Shown here one piece after another: positions 1 to 6,638 of a stretch of 31,319 nt of DNA. The first letter of the stretch is position 1. Every line of letters begins with the position of its first letter. Below the pieces are notes generated by a model, which saw only the letters and a list, made by a program, of their open reading frames with translations, had not been told where the DNA came from and did no database searches. Origin of the DNA: a virus; the IMG/VR virus record IMGVR_UViG_3300009152_000132, positions 1 to 31,319 of that record. One strand, 5' to 3'. A program made the position numbers and the translations under genes.

Positions 1-303
1 CGCAGGGTGGTTGGCCGTAGCTGGATACTTGGGAGCTGCTCTTGGGCTGACATGCCAACCCTTTTCCTCATTGTGGTGCAGCTCGAGCTGACCAAACATA
101 GGACCTTTATCTGCTTTGACTTCAAGGTTATGTTTTTTACCACGAATATTCATGTGGGCGTCAGGAGCATCACCCGAACTACCAGCTGTCTTGGTATCCT
201 TATCCATGATACCATGCTTTTTCAGCTTATCAGCTACTTGATTTTCGTAATTGAAGCCACCGATGGCGTGAGCTTCGGTAACAAAACTTGTGAATGATTT
301 CAT
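1..303 (-). CDS. Probable internal head protein with capsid-targeting N-terminus (3' end outside window)
   Basis: The first 101 codons are visible; the gene runs off the window edge. The N-terminus MKSFTSFVTEA closely resembles the T4 capsid-targeting sequence (MKTYQEFIAEA in internal proteins), which directs a protein into the prohead core and is cut off by the prohead protease after an I/L/V-x-E site, here after E10. The start is fixed by a CGGAG-type ribosome site and a TATAAATA late promoter about 25 bases upstream. Downstream, D48, E61-V-K63 and Q72 are spaced like a PD-(D/E)XK nuclease core, so the packaged protein might be an injected nuclease; this part is inference. Without the C-terminus the function remains open. 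Confidence 0.75.
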   Translation of the reverse strand, partial: MKSFTSFVTEAHAIGGFNYENQVADKLKKHGIMDKDTKTAGSSGDAPDAHMNIRGKKHNLEVKADKGPMFGQLELHHNEEKGWHVSPRAAPKYPATANHPA

Positions 304-327
304 TACATACTCCGTAGTATTATCTAC

Positions 328-335
328 TATTTATA
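328..335 (-). promoter_or_regulatory. T4-type late promoter
   Basis: The minus strand reads TATAAATA, the exact T4 late promoter core recognised by the phage sigma factor gp55. It lies about 25 bases upstream of the head protein gene starting at 303 and directly after the terminator of the preceding gene, a position expected for an independently expressed late gene. Confidence 0.8.
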
Positions 336-338
336 CCA

Positions 339-363
339 CAAAAAAACCCACCGAAGTGGGTTT
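339..363 (-). terminator. Rho-independent terminator with UUCG loop
   Basis: On the minus strand AACCCAC and GTGGGTT form a 7-bp stem closed by a C(UUCG)G tetraloop and followed by a run of T. It ends the transcript of the repeat-containing head protein gene (stop at 402) and is followed at once by the late promoter at 328-335. Confidence 0.9.
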
Positions 364-401
364 CTTGCAACTGATTGCTTAGATTTTAACCTGCGTATAT
401 A

Positions 402-1172
402 TCATCCATAATTCCGGTTGTGATGATCAGCAATTTCTTCGTGAGCAGGATGTACTTTATCTGATCCAGCAGCCTTAGCAACCTTTTCAGGTGTTGTCTT
501 CTTGGACATAGAAATACTCACACCATGCACTGTTCCTGATTTTTTATCGCGAATACCGTACACAATATTATCAGATGTTTCTGTATCACCTGCCTCAGTT
601 TCCTTAGCATGATGGTTAGCATCATTGTGGATAGTACCTGATTCACCCGCAGCGTATTTCATACCATCTCTGAACGATTGCTTACTTAAAGGATAAGATT
701 CGGTATCATGCATCTCATCTTTATTTTCAACAATAGATCTGAGACCAATTGTTTTGGTTTTTTGCTCGTGTAAATCTGAAATATCATGCATACCTCTAAG
801 ACGTCTCATGTTTGTTTCATACTTTTTCACAAGCCCATCTTTTGTATCTGTCTTATTATGCTTTTTTTCATAATAAACTGATGCATGGTTTTCTGAGTGG
901 TCTCGCATATCAACAACAACACCGTGACCATATTTGTCATGAACTTTATTTTCTATATCACTTGTAACTTTGTCGTGTTTTTCCACTGCACTGTCATTTT
1001 CGTTATCCTCAGCTTTAAGCCCTAACAAATGATGCTTAGCATGCTTGTGCCAAAGATCGGAAAGTTCTCTATCTGACTCGGATTTAGCAAATTCATTAAT
1101 AGATCTGAGACCAATAGTTTTGGTTTTTTGCTCGTGTAATGCAATATATTCTGAATATTTTTTAATCGACAT
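402..1172 (-). CDS. Putative internal head protein with duplicated 14-residue segment
   Basis: A 256-residue, strongly hydrophilic protein rich in His, Lys, Asp and Glu, without membrane segments or a recognised domain. The N-terminus (KKYSEYIALHE) resembles a T4 capsid-targeting sequence, with L-H-E as a possible prohead protease site at residues 12-14. The 14-residue segment LHEQKTKTIGLRSI occurs twice, at 12-25 and 134-147, so a second cut after E136 is possible. A TATAAATA late promoter lies about 35 bases before the ATG, a GGAG ribosome site precedes it, and a strong terminator follows. These signals make a late, virion-associated role likely; the exact function is not known to me. Confidence 0.7.
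   Translation of the reverse strand: MSIKKYSEYIALHEQKTKTIGLRSINEFAKSESDRELSDLWHKHAKHHLLGLKAEDNENDSAVEKHDKVTSDIENKVHDKYGHGVVVDMRDHSENHASVYYEKKHNKTDTKDGLVKKYETNMRRLRGMHDISDLHEQKTKTIGLRSIVENKDEMHDTESYPLSKQSFRDGMKYAAGESGTIHNDANHHAKETEAGDTETSDNIVYGIRDKKSGTVHGVSISMSKKTTPEKVAKAAGSDKVHPAHEEIADHHNRNYG
732..773 (-). repeat. 42-bp direct repeat, copy 2 (within head protein gene)
   Basis: This 42-bp stretch matches 1098-1139 at 41 of 42 positions by eye (one A/T difference) and encodes the same 14 residues. The single difference is silent, so the duplication is either recent or held by selection on the peptide. Confidence 0.9.
1098..1139 (-). repeat. 42-bp direct repeat, copy 1 (N-terminal)
   Basis: Partner of 732-773. 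It encodes residues 12-25 of the same protein, next to the putative capsid-targeting N-terminus. Confidence 0.9.
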
Positions 1173-1206
1173 TGTTTTCTCCGTAAGGTTGAAGTTAGGT
1201 TAATTG

Positions 1207-1214
1207 TATTTATA
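1207..1214 (-). promoter_or_regulatory. T4-type late promoter
   Basis: The minus strand reads TATAAATAC, an exact T4 late core, about 35 bases upstream of the ATG at 1172 and just after the stop of the ClpP-like gene. It should drive the repeat-containing head protein late in infection. Confidence 0.8.
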
Positions 1215-1216
1215 CT

Positions 1217-1792
1217 TTATAAAATTGCATCCGCTACACCTAGCTCCACGCATTCTTCTGCAGATAGCCAGACATCTGATGGTGGAAGGAGCTTCCGTTT
1301 GATCATTCTCTCATCCATTGTACAGCTCTCTTTGATAATATCTAACATTCTCTGCTTGATATACCTGGTTTCTTTCTCTGAAGCCTTGACATCGTGCTCC
1401 TTACCTTCGTAAAAAGTAGAGAACTGGTGAGACATAATACTTGTATTTTTAGTAACGGTTCTTTTTCCTTTAGCACCCGACATGAATATGAGGAAGGCTG
1501 CGCTCATGAGACTACCAACGCCACTAGTGGCTACTGGAATTTTACTCGACTTCATCATATCAATTAAACCAAATGCTTGGTAAAGATCTCCACCAAAACT
1601 ATTAATGTAGAGATTCAACTGCGCATGGCGTTGAGCCATATTCTCAGCAAGGATCCATTTAATGACAGGTGTTATGCTATGTTCATCAATATCACCAGTT
1701 AGATAATATGTACCAGACTTATGAATAGTCCATTCAATATCATCTAGTACAGTTAAAGGCAAGAGTGTTTCTGATTCGTTTATTTTGGACAT
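1217..1792 (-). CDS. ClpP-like serine protease
   Basis: A 191-residue ClpP-fold peptidase, close to the usual 190-200 residues of ClpP. INSFGG (63-68) matches the INSPGG oxyanion segment with Pro replaced by Phe. The nucleophile is probably S97 in GSLMSAAF, the His is H122 in MSHQ, and D173 in the PPSDVWLSAEE segment completes the triad. It overlaps the 3' end of the metallopeptidase gene by 13 bases and is probably translated from the same message. Phage ClpP-like proteins either act alone (for example in head maturation) or borrow host Clp ATPases. The genes next to it suggest a late or proteolytic role, but the substrate cannot be read from the sequence. Confidence 0.88.
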   Translation of the reverse strand: MSKINESETLLPLTVLDDIEWTIHKSGTYYLTGDIDEHSITPVIKWILAENMAQRHAQLNLYINSFGGDLYQAFGLIDMMKSSKIPVATSGVGSLMSAAFLIFMSGAKGKRTVTKNTSIMSHQFSTFYEGKEHDVKASEKETRYIKQRMLDIIKESCTMDERMIKRKLLPPSDVWLSAEECVELGVADAIL

Positions 1793-2232
1793 TTTAGGCT
1801 CGCAGTTACATCGTTGACAAAAGAGGGATTAATTCCACGTGATCGGAGGTAGTCAGCTTGAAGTTTGTACGCTTGACGTTCTTTATGGTACCACATATCA
1901 CATTCAAGTGTAATTCCATACTTCTTTGCTTGAATGTGATGGATCAGTTCATGAATTATAATTGATCGATCAATAATGTTATTTTTGTAGTCTATTCGCT
2001 TATCGTAATACACTGTACCACCAGTATAAATGGCAGATACAGAGCAATCCTGACCAGGACAAAATATCTGCTTCAACTCCTTCTCGGTCTTTGGAACCAT
2101 TACTGGAAGTTCAATTTGCCCTTTGTAACTCATCAATAGCTTGGCCTGCTCTAGCATAGGCACAAACTCAGGTTCAATTCCCTGCGCAGCAGAGCTAGTT
2201 AATAAAAGGATAACAAATAAGTATTTAATCAT
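1780..2232 (-). CDS. Exported HExxH zinc metallopeptidase-like protein
   Basis: 150 residues. An N-terminal signal peptide is evident (MIKYLFVILLLTSSAAQG, likely cut after about residue 17), so the protein should reach the periplasm. The zinc-binding HExxH motif is H94-E-L-I-H98, with further conserved-looking acidic residues in KERQAYKLQADYL (117-129). Cysteines at 58, 63, 111 and 148 would suit disulfides outside the cytoplasm. A clear sigma70-type promoter lies upstream at 2258-2286. The substrate is unknown; a role in cell envelope modification or lysis is possible. Confidence 0.72.
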   Translation of the reverse strand: MIKYLFVILLLTSSAAQGIEPEFVPMLEQAKLLMSYKGQIELPVMVPKTEKELKQIFCPGQDCSVSAIYTGGTVYYDKRIDYKNNIIDRSIIIHELIHHIQAKKYGITLECDMWYHKERQAYKLQADYLRSRGINPSFVNDVTASLKCPK

Positions 2233-2257
2233 AGCGGTCTCTAATTAATTATACTTA

Positions 2258-2286
2258 ATTATCCCATAATACTTAAATTTGGTCAA
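2258..2286 (-). promoter_or_regulatory. Sigma70-type early promoter
   Basis: The -35 box is TTGACC (2286-2281), the spacer is exactly 17 bases, and the -10 box is GATAAT (2263-2258). The spacer begins AAATTT, as in other promoters of this window. It faces the exported metallopeptidase gene at 2232. Confidence 0.75.
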
Positions 2287-2315
2287 CAGGTAAACCACAC
2301 TATTTATGCAAGTTT

Positions 2316-2753
2316 TCAAAGACTGATCCCTGTAGCATAACATTCACTCACAAAATCAATGTAAAGTTGTTCTTCTAGTAATAGAGCTTCTGCTTCCCAT
2401 GGCTGCTGGAAGTAGTTGACATTACGAAAACGTTTGCCCTCCCATATATCAATTGTACCAGTCTTCAAGTACCATGTTCTCAGTTGCTTTGTGAGATATT
2501 GTTTGATGTGAACAGTCTCATGAGCCAGAGTAATGAGACAATGTTCTAGTTTAAGATCATCGTTGAGTTCAATAACAAATTCTTTTTTGGATATCTTTTC
2601 ACAAGTACCATCAGCTCCTAACTTGGGCATCTGAATAATATTAATAGTAACGTTGGCTGTGTTTTGATCTAGTCTGCTAAGATAAAACGAAGCTGCTTTT
2701 TTAATAGTATTGGAAAGCTTTTTATTTTTGAATCGTCTCGTCAATATCTTCAT
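2316..2753 (-). CDS. Cytoplasmic HExxH zinc metallopeptidase-like protein
   Basis: 145 residues with the zinc motif H78-E-T-V-H82 in LAHETVHIKQY and a downstream PWEAEA segment (119-123) whose glutamate could be the third ligand, an arrangement reminiscent of SprT-like or minimal gluzincin proteins. No signal peptide is seen, in contrast to the neighbouring HExxH protein. Its start overlaps the 3' end of the small membrane protein gene by 32 bases, which suggests coupled translation. Substrate unknown. Confidence 0.7.
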   Translation of the reverse strand: MKILTRRFKNKKLSNTIKKAASFYLSRLDQNTANVTINIIQMPKLGADGTCEKISKKEFVIELNDDLKLEHCLITLAHETVHIKQYLTKQLRTWYLKTGTIDIWEGKRFRNVNYFQQPWEAEALLLEEQLYIDFVSECYATGISL

Positions 2754-2931
2754 GTGATTTTTTCATTTCTTTAATTATTTGTATGGCTGTTATCACATCG
2801 TAAGGAAGATCAAACATCTTTGAGAGATAAATGAACAAGGTATTAAATGTTAGCATAAGCGTTGAAAGAAAGAACACCCATGTGAACGTAAGTACAAACC
2901 CCACTGCATTAAATAAACGTGTCAAAAGCAT
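2722..2931 (-). CDS. Small membrane protein
   Basis: 69 residues with one long or two adjoining hydrophobic segments (about residues 8-37) and a charged C-terminal tail. It overlaps the 3' end of gene 41 by 23 bases and the start of the HExxH protein by 32 bases, so it is probably translated as part of that message. I do not recognise the family. Confidence 0.6.
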   Translation of the reverse strand: MLLTRLFNAVGFVLTFTWVFFLSTLMLTFNTLFIYLSKMFDLPYDVITAIQIIKEMKKSHEDIDETIQK

Positions 2932-4297
2932 CTTTAAATTTGCCCTTCTCCTGTTTCATACGTATGCCTGTATCAGATTTGTCAAACACTGGTTTATCAT
3001 CAACGACATCTTCTTGGGCACTCTGTTCTACATCATACAGCTTCATCTTCGATCTGTCAACACCTATAACAAACCTACGGTGCATTCCTGGATCGCTGTA
3101 TCGGTTCTTCAACTGCTTGACCATAAACTGGTTGAGGTCTTGTAGCTCTTCTGAACTAATCAACGCAAGCATAAAGTCAGCAGTAGCTGGAAGACCAAAT
3201 GATTCACTCGTATCTTCTAATCCAAGATCACTACTGGTAAAACCACTTCTGGTAGTCTGAGTCGCTGTAACAATTGGCACATCAAACTCAACTGCCAGTC
3301 CACGTAGTTCTTCTGCAATAGCCTTGATGTACGTGTAACTGTTTACATTAGCACCATACTTCAACCTCGACGATACACATATATTTAGGTAGTCAATGTA
3401 AATGATATCAGGTTTGAAGTTTCTCTTCAACTTCAACTCATTTAACAGGTGACGCATATGACCAGCACCAGCTGATGCGGTTGGATATTCTTTGATGATT
3501 AACTTACCATTTGTCTTCTCACGTACACGATTAATCTTCTTATCATACGCATCCTTAGGCAGGATAGACAACTCATCAACTGTAACATTGAGCATATTAG
3601 CATCAATACGTTCAGCAATACGTTCTTCAGCCATCTCCATTGTTATGTAAAGAACATTAGCACCCTTGAAAAGATTAGCTGCTGCACAGTGACACATGAA
3701 AAGAGACTTACCAACACCAGTACCAGCAAGAACTACATTGAGAGTCTTGTTTGGTAACCCACCCTTTGTAATCCTGTTAAGGTAATCAAGATCAAATGGT
3801 ACTCTTGTTTCTTTCTTGTGATAAAATTCATATCGTGCATCGAAGTCTTCTAGGAAGTCATGGCCAACGTGAGAGTCAAAAGATACAGCAAGAGCATCCG
3901 AAAGTATTTGTGGAATAGCACCCTTACCGTGACTATCTTTATCACTATCTAGTATCTGAATAGATTTCATGATAGCATTGTAGATTGCTTTATCTTGACA
4001 GAACTTCTCTGTCTGATCTACAAGCCATTGCATGTTTGTTGTAGGGTCTGTCTCTAGTTCCTCTACAATACCAACCACCTCGGTATAATACGATGCTATC
4101 TCTTTGACATTATCAAGTTCAATTGTTAATGCTTCTTTAGATGGAAACTTATTATACTGCTTAATGAAACTATCAATACCATCAAATACAGCTTTGAGCT
4201 TTCTTTCTTGAAAGTACTCAGACTTTAAAAAGGGAATGGCCTTACGGCCATACTCTTCATTATTTAATAGGTTCGAAAGTATAAGTTTTTCTATCAT
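2909..4297 (-). CDS. 41: Replicative DNA helicase (T4 gp41, DnaB-like)
   Basis: 462 residues, about the length of T4 gp41. The N-terminal domain opens like gp41 (MIEKLILSNLLNNEEYG, then SEYFQERKLKAVFDGI). The RecA-like C-terminal domain has Walker A AGTGVGKS (191-198) and Walker B IIYIDYLNI with D302. The protein forms the hexameric 5'-3' helicase of the replisome that unwinds the fork and works with the primase. It lies downstream of uvsX, as in T4 where the order is uvsX-40-41. The start is supported by similarity and by tight packing against the upstream 60-residue gene, which it overlaps by 38 bases. Confidence 0.95.
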   Translation of the reverse strand: MIEKLILSNLLNNEEYGRKAIPFLKSEYFQERKLKAVFDGIDSFIKQYNKFPSKEALTIELDNVKEIASYYTEVVGIVEELETDPTTNMQWLVDQTEKFCQDKAIYNAIMKSIQILDSDKDSHGKGAIPQILSDALAVSFDSHVGHDFLEDFDARYEFYHKKETRVPFDLDYLNRITKGGLPNKTLNVVLAGTGVGKSLFMCHCAAANLFKGANVLYITMEMAEERIAERIDANMLNVTVDELSILPKDAYDKKINRVREKTNGKLIIKEYPTASAGAGHMRHLLNELKLKRNFKPDIIYIDYLNICVSSRLKYGANVNSYTYIKAIAEELRGLAVEFDVPIVTATQTTRSGFTSSDLGLEDTSESFGLPATADFMLALISSEELQDLNQFMVKQLKNRYSDPGMHRRFVIGVDRSKMKLYDVEQSAQEDVVDDKPVFDKSDTGIRMKQEKGKFKDAFDTFI

Positions 4298-4442
4298 ATT
4301 GTTCCAGTAAGATTATAGTGACTCCGTTAGGTTTCTCATTAAGAAACTCTATAAGATCTCTTTCTTTAAAAAAGAACTTAAAGCCTACTTGGTCATTCTT
4401 GTTCTTGAACGTCACTTTGCAATGATTCAACAGCTGATCCAT
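4260..4442 (-). CDS. Small protein between uvsX and 41
   Basis: 60 residues, starting at an internal ATG with a good AGGGAG ribosome site seven bases upstream. It overlaps the end of uvsX by 50 bases and the start of 41 by 38 bases, each in a different frame. The sequence is mixed charged/hydrophobic (FKFFFKERDLIEFLNE) with no membrane segment. Its position equals that of gene 40 in T4, but I see no similarity that would justify the name. The overlaps lower confidence. Confidence 0.5.
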   Translation of the reverse strand: MDQLLNHCKVTFKNKNDQVGFKFFFKERDLIEFLNEKPNGVTIILLEQYDRKTYTFEPIK

Positions 4443-5442
4443 AGCTAAACTCCCTTTTTGCACATTCTTCCAGACGCTGCATAATTTCTTCAGTAAAGTA
4501 TGCACTTGGATTACTGTTGATCTCTTTACCAAATACTTTACGACCATCTGGAAGTTCATAGCGATTACCAGACTTATTAAAGATCTTGTGTTGCTCAGCA
4601 AAGTCAAGTAAACCAAAGTACCTATCTAGCCCCTTGTCGTAAGTAAGCAGCACTGTTGCTTCTTGGTTCTCTTTAGAGAGCCTTGATTTGTATGTCTTAA
4701 TTTTAATCTGGCTTCCGATGATGTCTCCATCAGAGTCTTTCTCTTTCTTTTTAGAGAGCATTGCAATAGTACTGGCAGCGTACTTGAGTCCTGTTCCTCC
4801 ACCAAGTTCTTTTGTTGGTACATACGATCCGATTACCTCATAAACGTGGTTGGTGACAAGCATTGGCACTTTGACCTTTGCTAACTTTAATGTCAGAACA
4901 CGAAAAGCAGCTTTGATAACTTGCGACTTTGTCATATCCCTAACATCTTTACCATCATGAGAATCTTCCATCTCTTTTGACGTTGACAGTAATCCTAGAC
5001 TATCCAGCACAAACATCATTGGTGGACGATCAGCTTGCTTCTCGTATGCGTCCAACATCTTCAGGGCATGGGTCTTAAACTTTTGAATTGTATCTGGCTC
5101 TGCAATGATCACTCGATTGGTATCAATACCACGAGACTCCATCATTGCTTTTGTTACTGCTGCTTCTGTGTCGTAGTAGACGACTGCTGCATCTGGGTTC
5201 TTGTCAAGGAAGGCTCTAACGATACCAAGTACGAAGAAAGTTTTACCAGTAGCGGACTCTCCTGCAAAAGCAGTAATTTTGTTATCAGGTACGCCCCCAT
5301 AGAAGCTACCAGAGAGAAGAGCGTTGAGAATATAGCTGCCAGTATCAATACAACCAGTAAACTCAGCACTACCAGTGCCGTCACTGGCCAAATAAGTATC
5401 CTCATCACCAACCTCCTTAATCAATGTCTTTAAAAAACTCAT
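4393..5442 (-). CDS. uvsX: UvsX RecA-like recombinase
   Basis: 349 residues. Walker A is GESATGKT (61-68), followed by VVYYDTEAAV and MMFVLDSLGLLS (Walker B), and LVTNHVYEVIGSYVPTKELGGG as the DNA-binding loop region. It is the phage strand-exchange protein for recombination-dependent replication and repair, acting with gp46/47 and UvsY. Its ATG overlaps the stop of the upstream membrane protein gene by four bases. Order with 41 downstream matches T4. Confidence 0.95.
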   Translation of the reverse strand: MSFLKTLIKEVGDEDTYLASDGTGSAEFTGCIDTGSYILNALLSGSFYGGVPDNKITAFAGESATGKTFFVLGIVRAFLDKNPDAAVVYYDTEAAVTKAMMESRGIDTNRVIIAEPDTIQKFKTHALKMLDAYEKQADRPPMMFVLDSLGLLSTSKEMEDSHDGKDVRDMTKSQVIKAAFRVLTLKLAKVKVPMLVTNHVYEVIGSYVPTKELGGGTGLKYAASTIAMLSKKKEKDSDGDIIGSQIKIKTYKSRLSKENQEATVLLTYDKGLDRYFGLLDFAEQHKIFNKSGNRYELPDGRKVFGKEINSNPSAYFTEEIMQRLEECAKREFSYGSAVESLQSDVQEQE

Positions 5443-6341
5443 GTCATCTTCCTTATCTTGTTTTTATCAATAGTAACCTTACTACGGTTTGCTTTGCCAG
5501 TCAACTCCTGTAGCTTCTTGAATCTCTTTTCAGCAGCAAGGTCTTTGTTTATTTCAATGTTTGCAGATCTTGTACTATTCATCTTGTTAATTCTTGTCTG
5601 ACGTATCATACCCATGTTAGCTGCAATTAGTAAAAGCACAGCAAGAGGATCAAATACAGTCACAATCATTATAATGACCCATCTAACCGTTTTCTCCAAA
5701 AACGAATCATCAGCCCTATCAACAAAAAGCTCGGCGATGTACTTGAGTGGACCGACCTCTGCTTCGACTTTTTTAACTTGAGATGCCAAAGGGGATTTCT
5801 CAACGTTAAGCCTCCCAACCTCTTTTTGTAGAGTCGAAATTTCTTCCATGAGTCGGCTACGCTCTTTCTGCTGGGTCTTTCTAATTTGGAGCGCGCGTTC
5901 GGCCCCTTTAGAATCCGTCGAGCGTGACATGACCTGGTCAACGACCTCGTAAAACTGTTTAAGAAGTGTACGATTGGCATTGATTGTTTCATTTATAGAT
6001 CTGATCCTTTCATCATAAACTGCTACTTGTGCTGCAACATCACTTACCGATGCAGATTGTTCAATATGAGCTTTGGACAAATATCCAAATGTACCCATTG
6101 AAGTGATCATCATTAGAACAGCAACAGCAACAACAAGGTAGTATCTAATGAAAGCAGGAGCATGGCTCCAATTACGAAATGTCCATGATGCAGCAACAAC
6201 CTTAGCAGCCTCAAGCATTGACCCCATAATAATAACAGGCCAATAAGAAGCTGCAAAGATTGCAGTCAGCCCAAGTATAGAAAAGTAGGCAGCTACTGAC
6301 GAGAGACCTACAGCAACAAGTAGTGCTATGTAATTAATCAT
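5439..6341 (-). CDS. Membrane protein with central coiled coil
   Basis: 300 residues. Hydrophobic segments lie at about 3-30 and 34-52, another at about 66-88, and a fourth at about 218-240. Between the third and fourth is a long Lys/Glu-rich coiled coil (about 100-200), and the C-terminus is basic. Proteins of this layout sit beside uvsX in other marine T4-like phages as conserved unknowns. A role as a membrane anchor or spacer is only a guess. It overlaps both neighbours by a few bases. Confidence 0.7.
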   Translation of the reverse strand: MINYIALLVAVGLSSVAAYFSILGLTAIFAASYWPVIIMGSMLEAAKVVAASWTFRNWSHAPAFIRYYLVVAVAVLMMITSMGTFGYLSKAHIEQSASVSDVAAQVAVYDERIRSINETINANRTLLKQFYEVVDQVMSRSTDSKGAERALQIRKTQQKERSRLMEEISTLQKEVGRLNVEKSPLASQVKKVEAEVGPLKYIAELFVDRADDSFLEKTVRWVIIMIVTVFDPLAVLLLIAANMGMIRQTRINKMNSTRSANIEINKDLAAEKRFKKLQELTGKANRSKVTIDKNKIRKMT

Positions 6342-6630
6342 TTTCCATTAGCTTGTTAACTTTATCAATAAGTGCTTTCATCTTTTTGGATCGATCTGGC
6401 CACAGTATGTACTGTTTTTCAGAATCCTTGGCTAGGTTGAGTAGTAATGGCATGATTAACTTATAAAGAGCCTCCAGCTTATCCTTGTACTCCTTAGAAG
6501 TCAACGATAACTCTTGTTCCTTCTGCTCAACTTGTTGTTGAAGCTGACGCTCCATTGATTTAAGTTCATCTTCACTGACTGCAGAAAAACCAAAGTCGTG
6601 ATCATCAAGATCAATTGAAATTTTACTCAT
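6334..6630 (-). CDS. Conserved unknown with coiled coil
   Basis: 98 residues. The N-terminus is acidic (SIDLDDHDFGFS), followed by a Gln/Glu-rich coiled-coil segment at about 22-58 and a basic C-terminal helix. It lies between DNA polymerase gene 43 and the coiled-coil membrane protein, overlapping the latter by 8 bases. No function recognised; the shared coiled-coil character hints that the two products may interact. Confidence 0.65.
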   Translation of the reverse strand: MSKISIDLDDHDFGFSAVSEDELKSMERQLQQQVEQKEQELSLTSKEYKDKLEALYKLIMPLLLNLAKDSEKQYILWPDRSKKMKALIDKVNKLMEND

Positions 6631-6638
6631 GGTAGTTC

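Noticed and set aside
7-297. Plus-strand open frame of 96 codons at the window start.
   Set aside because: It is the reverse of the head protein gene with a capsid-targeting N-terminus, promoter and ribosome site on the minus strand.
1217-1792. ClpP-like protein as the prohead protease gp21.
   Set aside because: gp21 belongs to a different serine protease fold; the motifs here are those of ClpP.
2301-2308. CATAAATA on the minus strand as a late promoter.
   Set aside because: The first base differs from TATAAATA, and a complete sigma70-type promoter lies between it and the gene.
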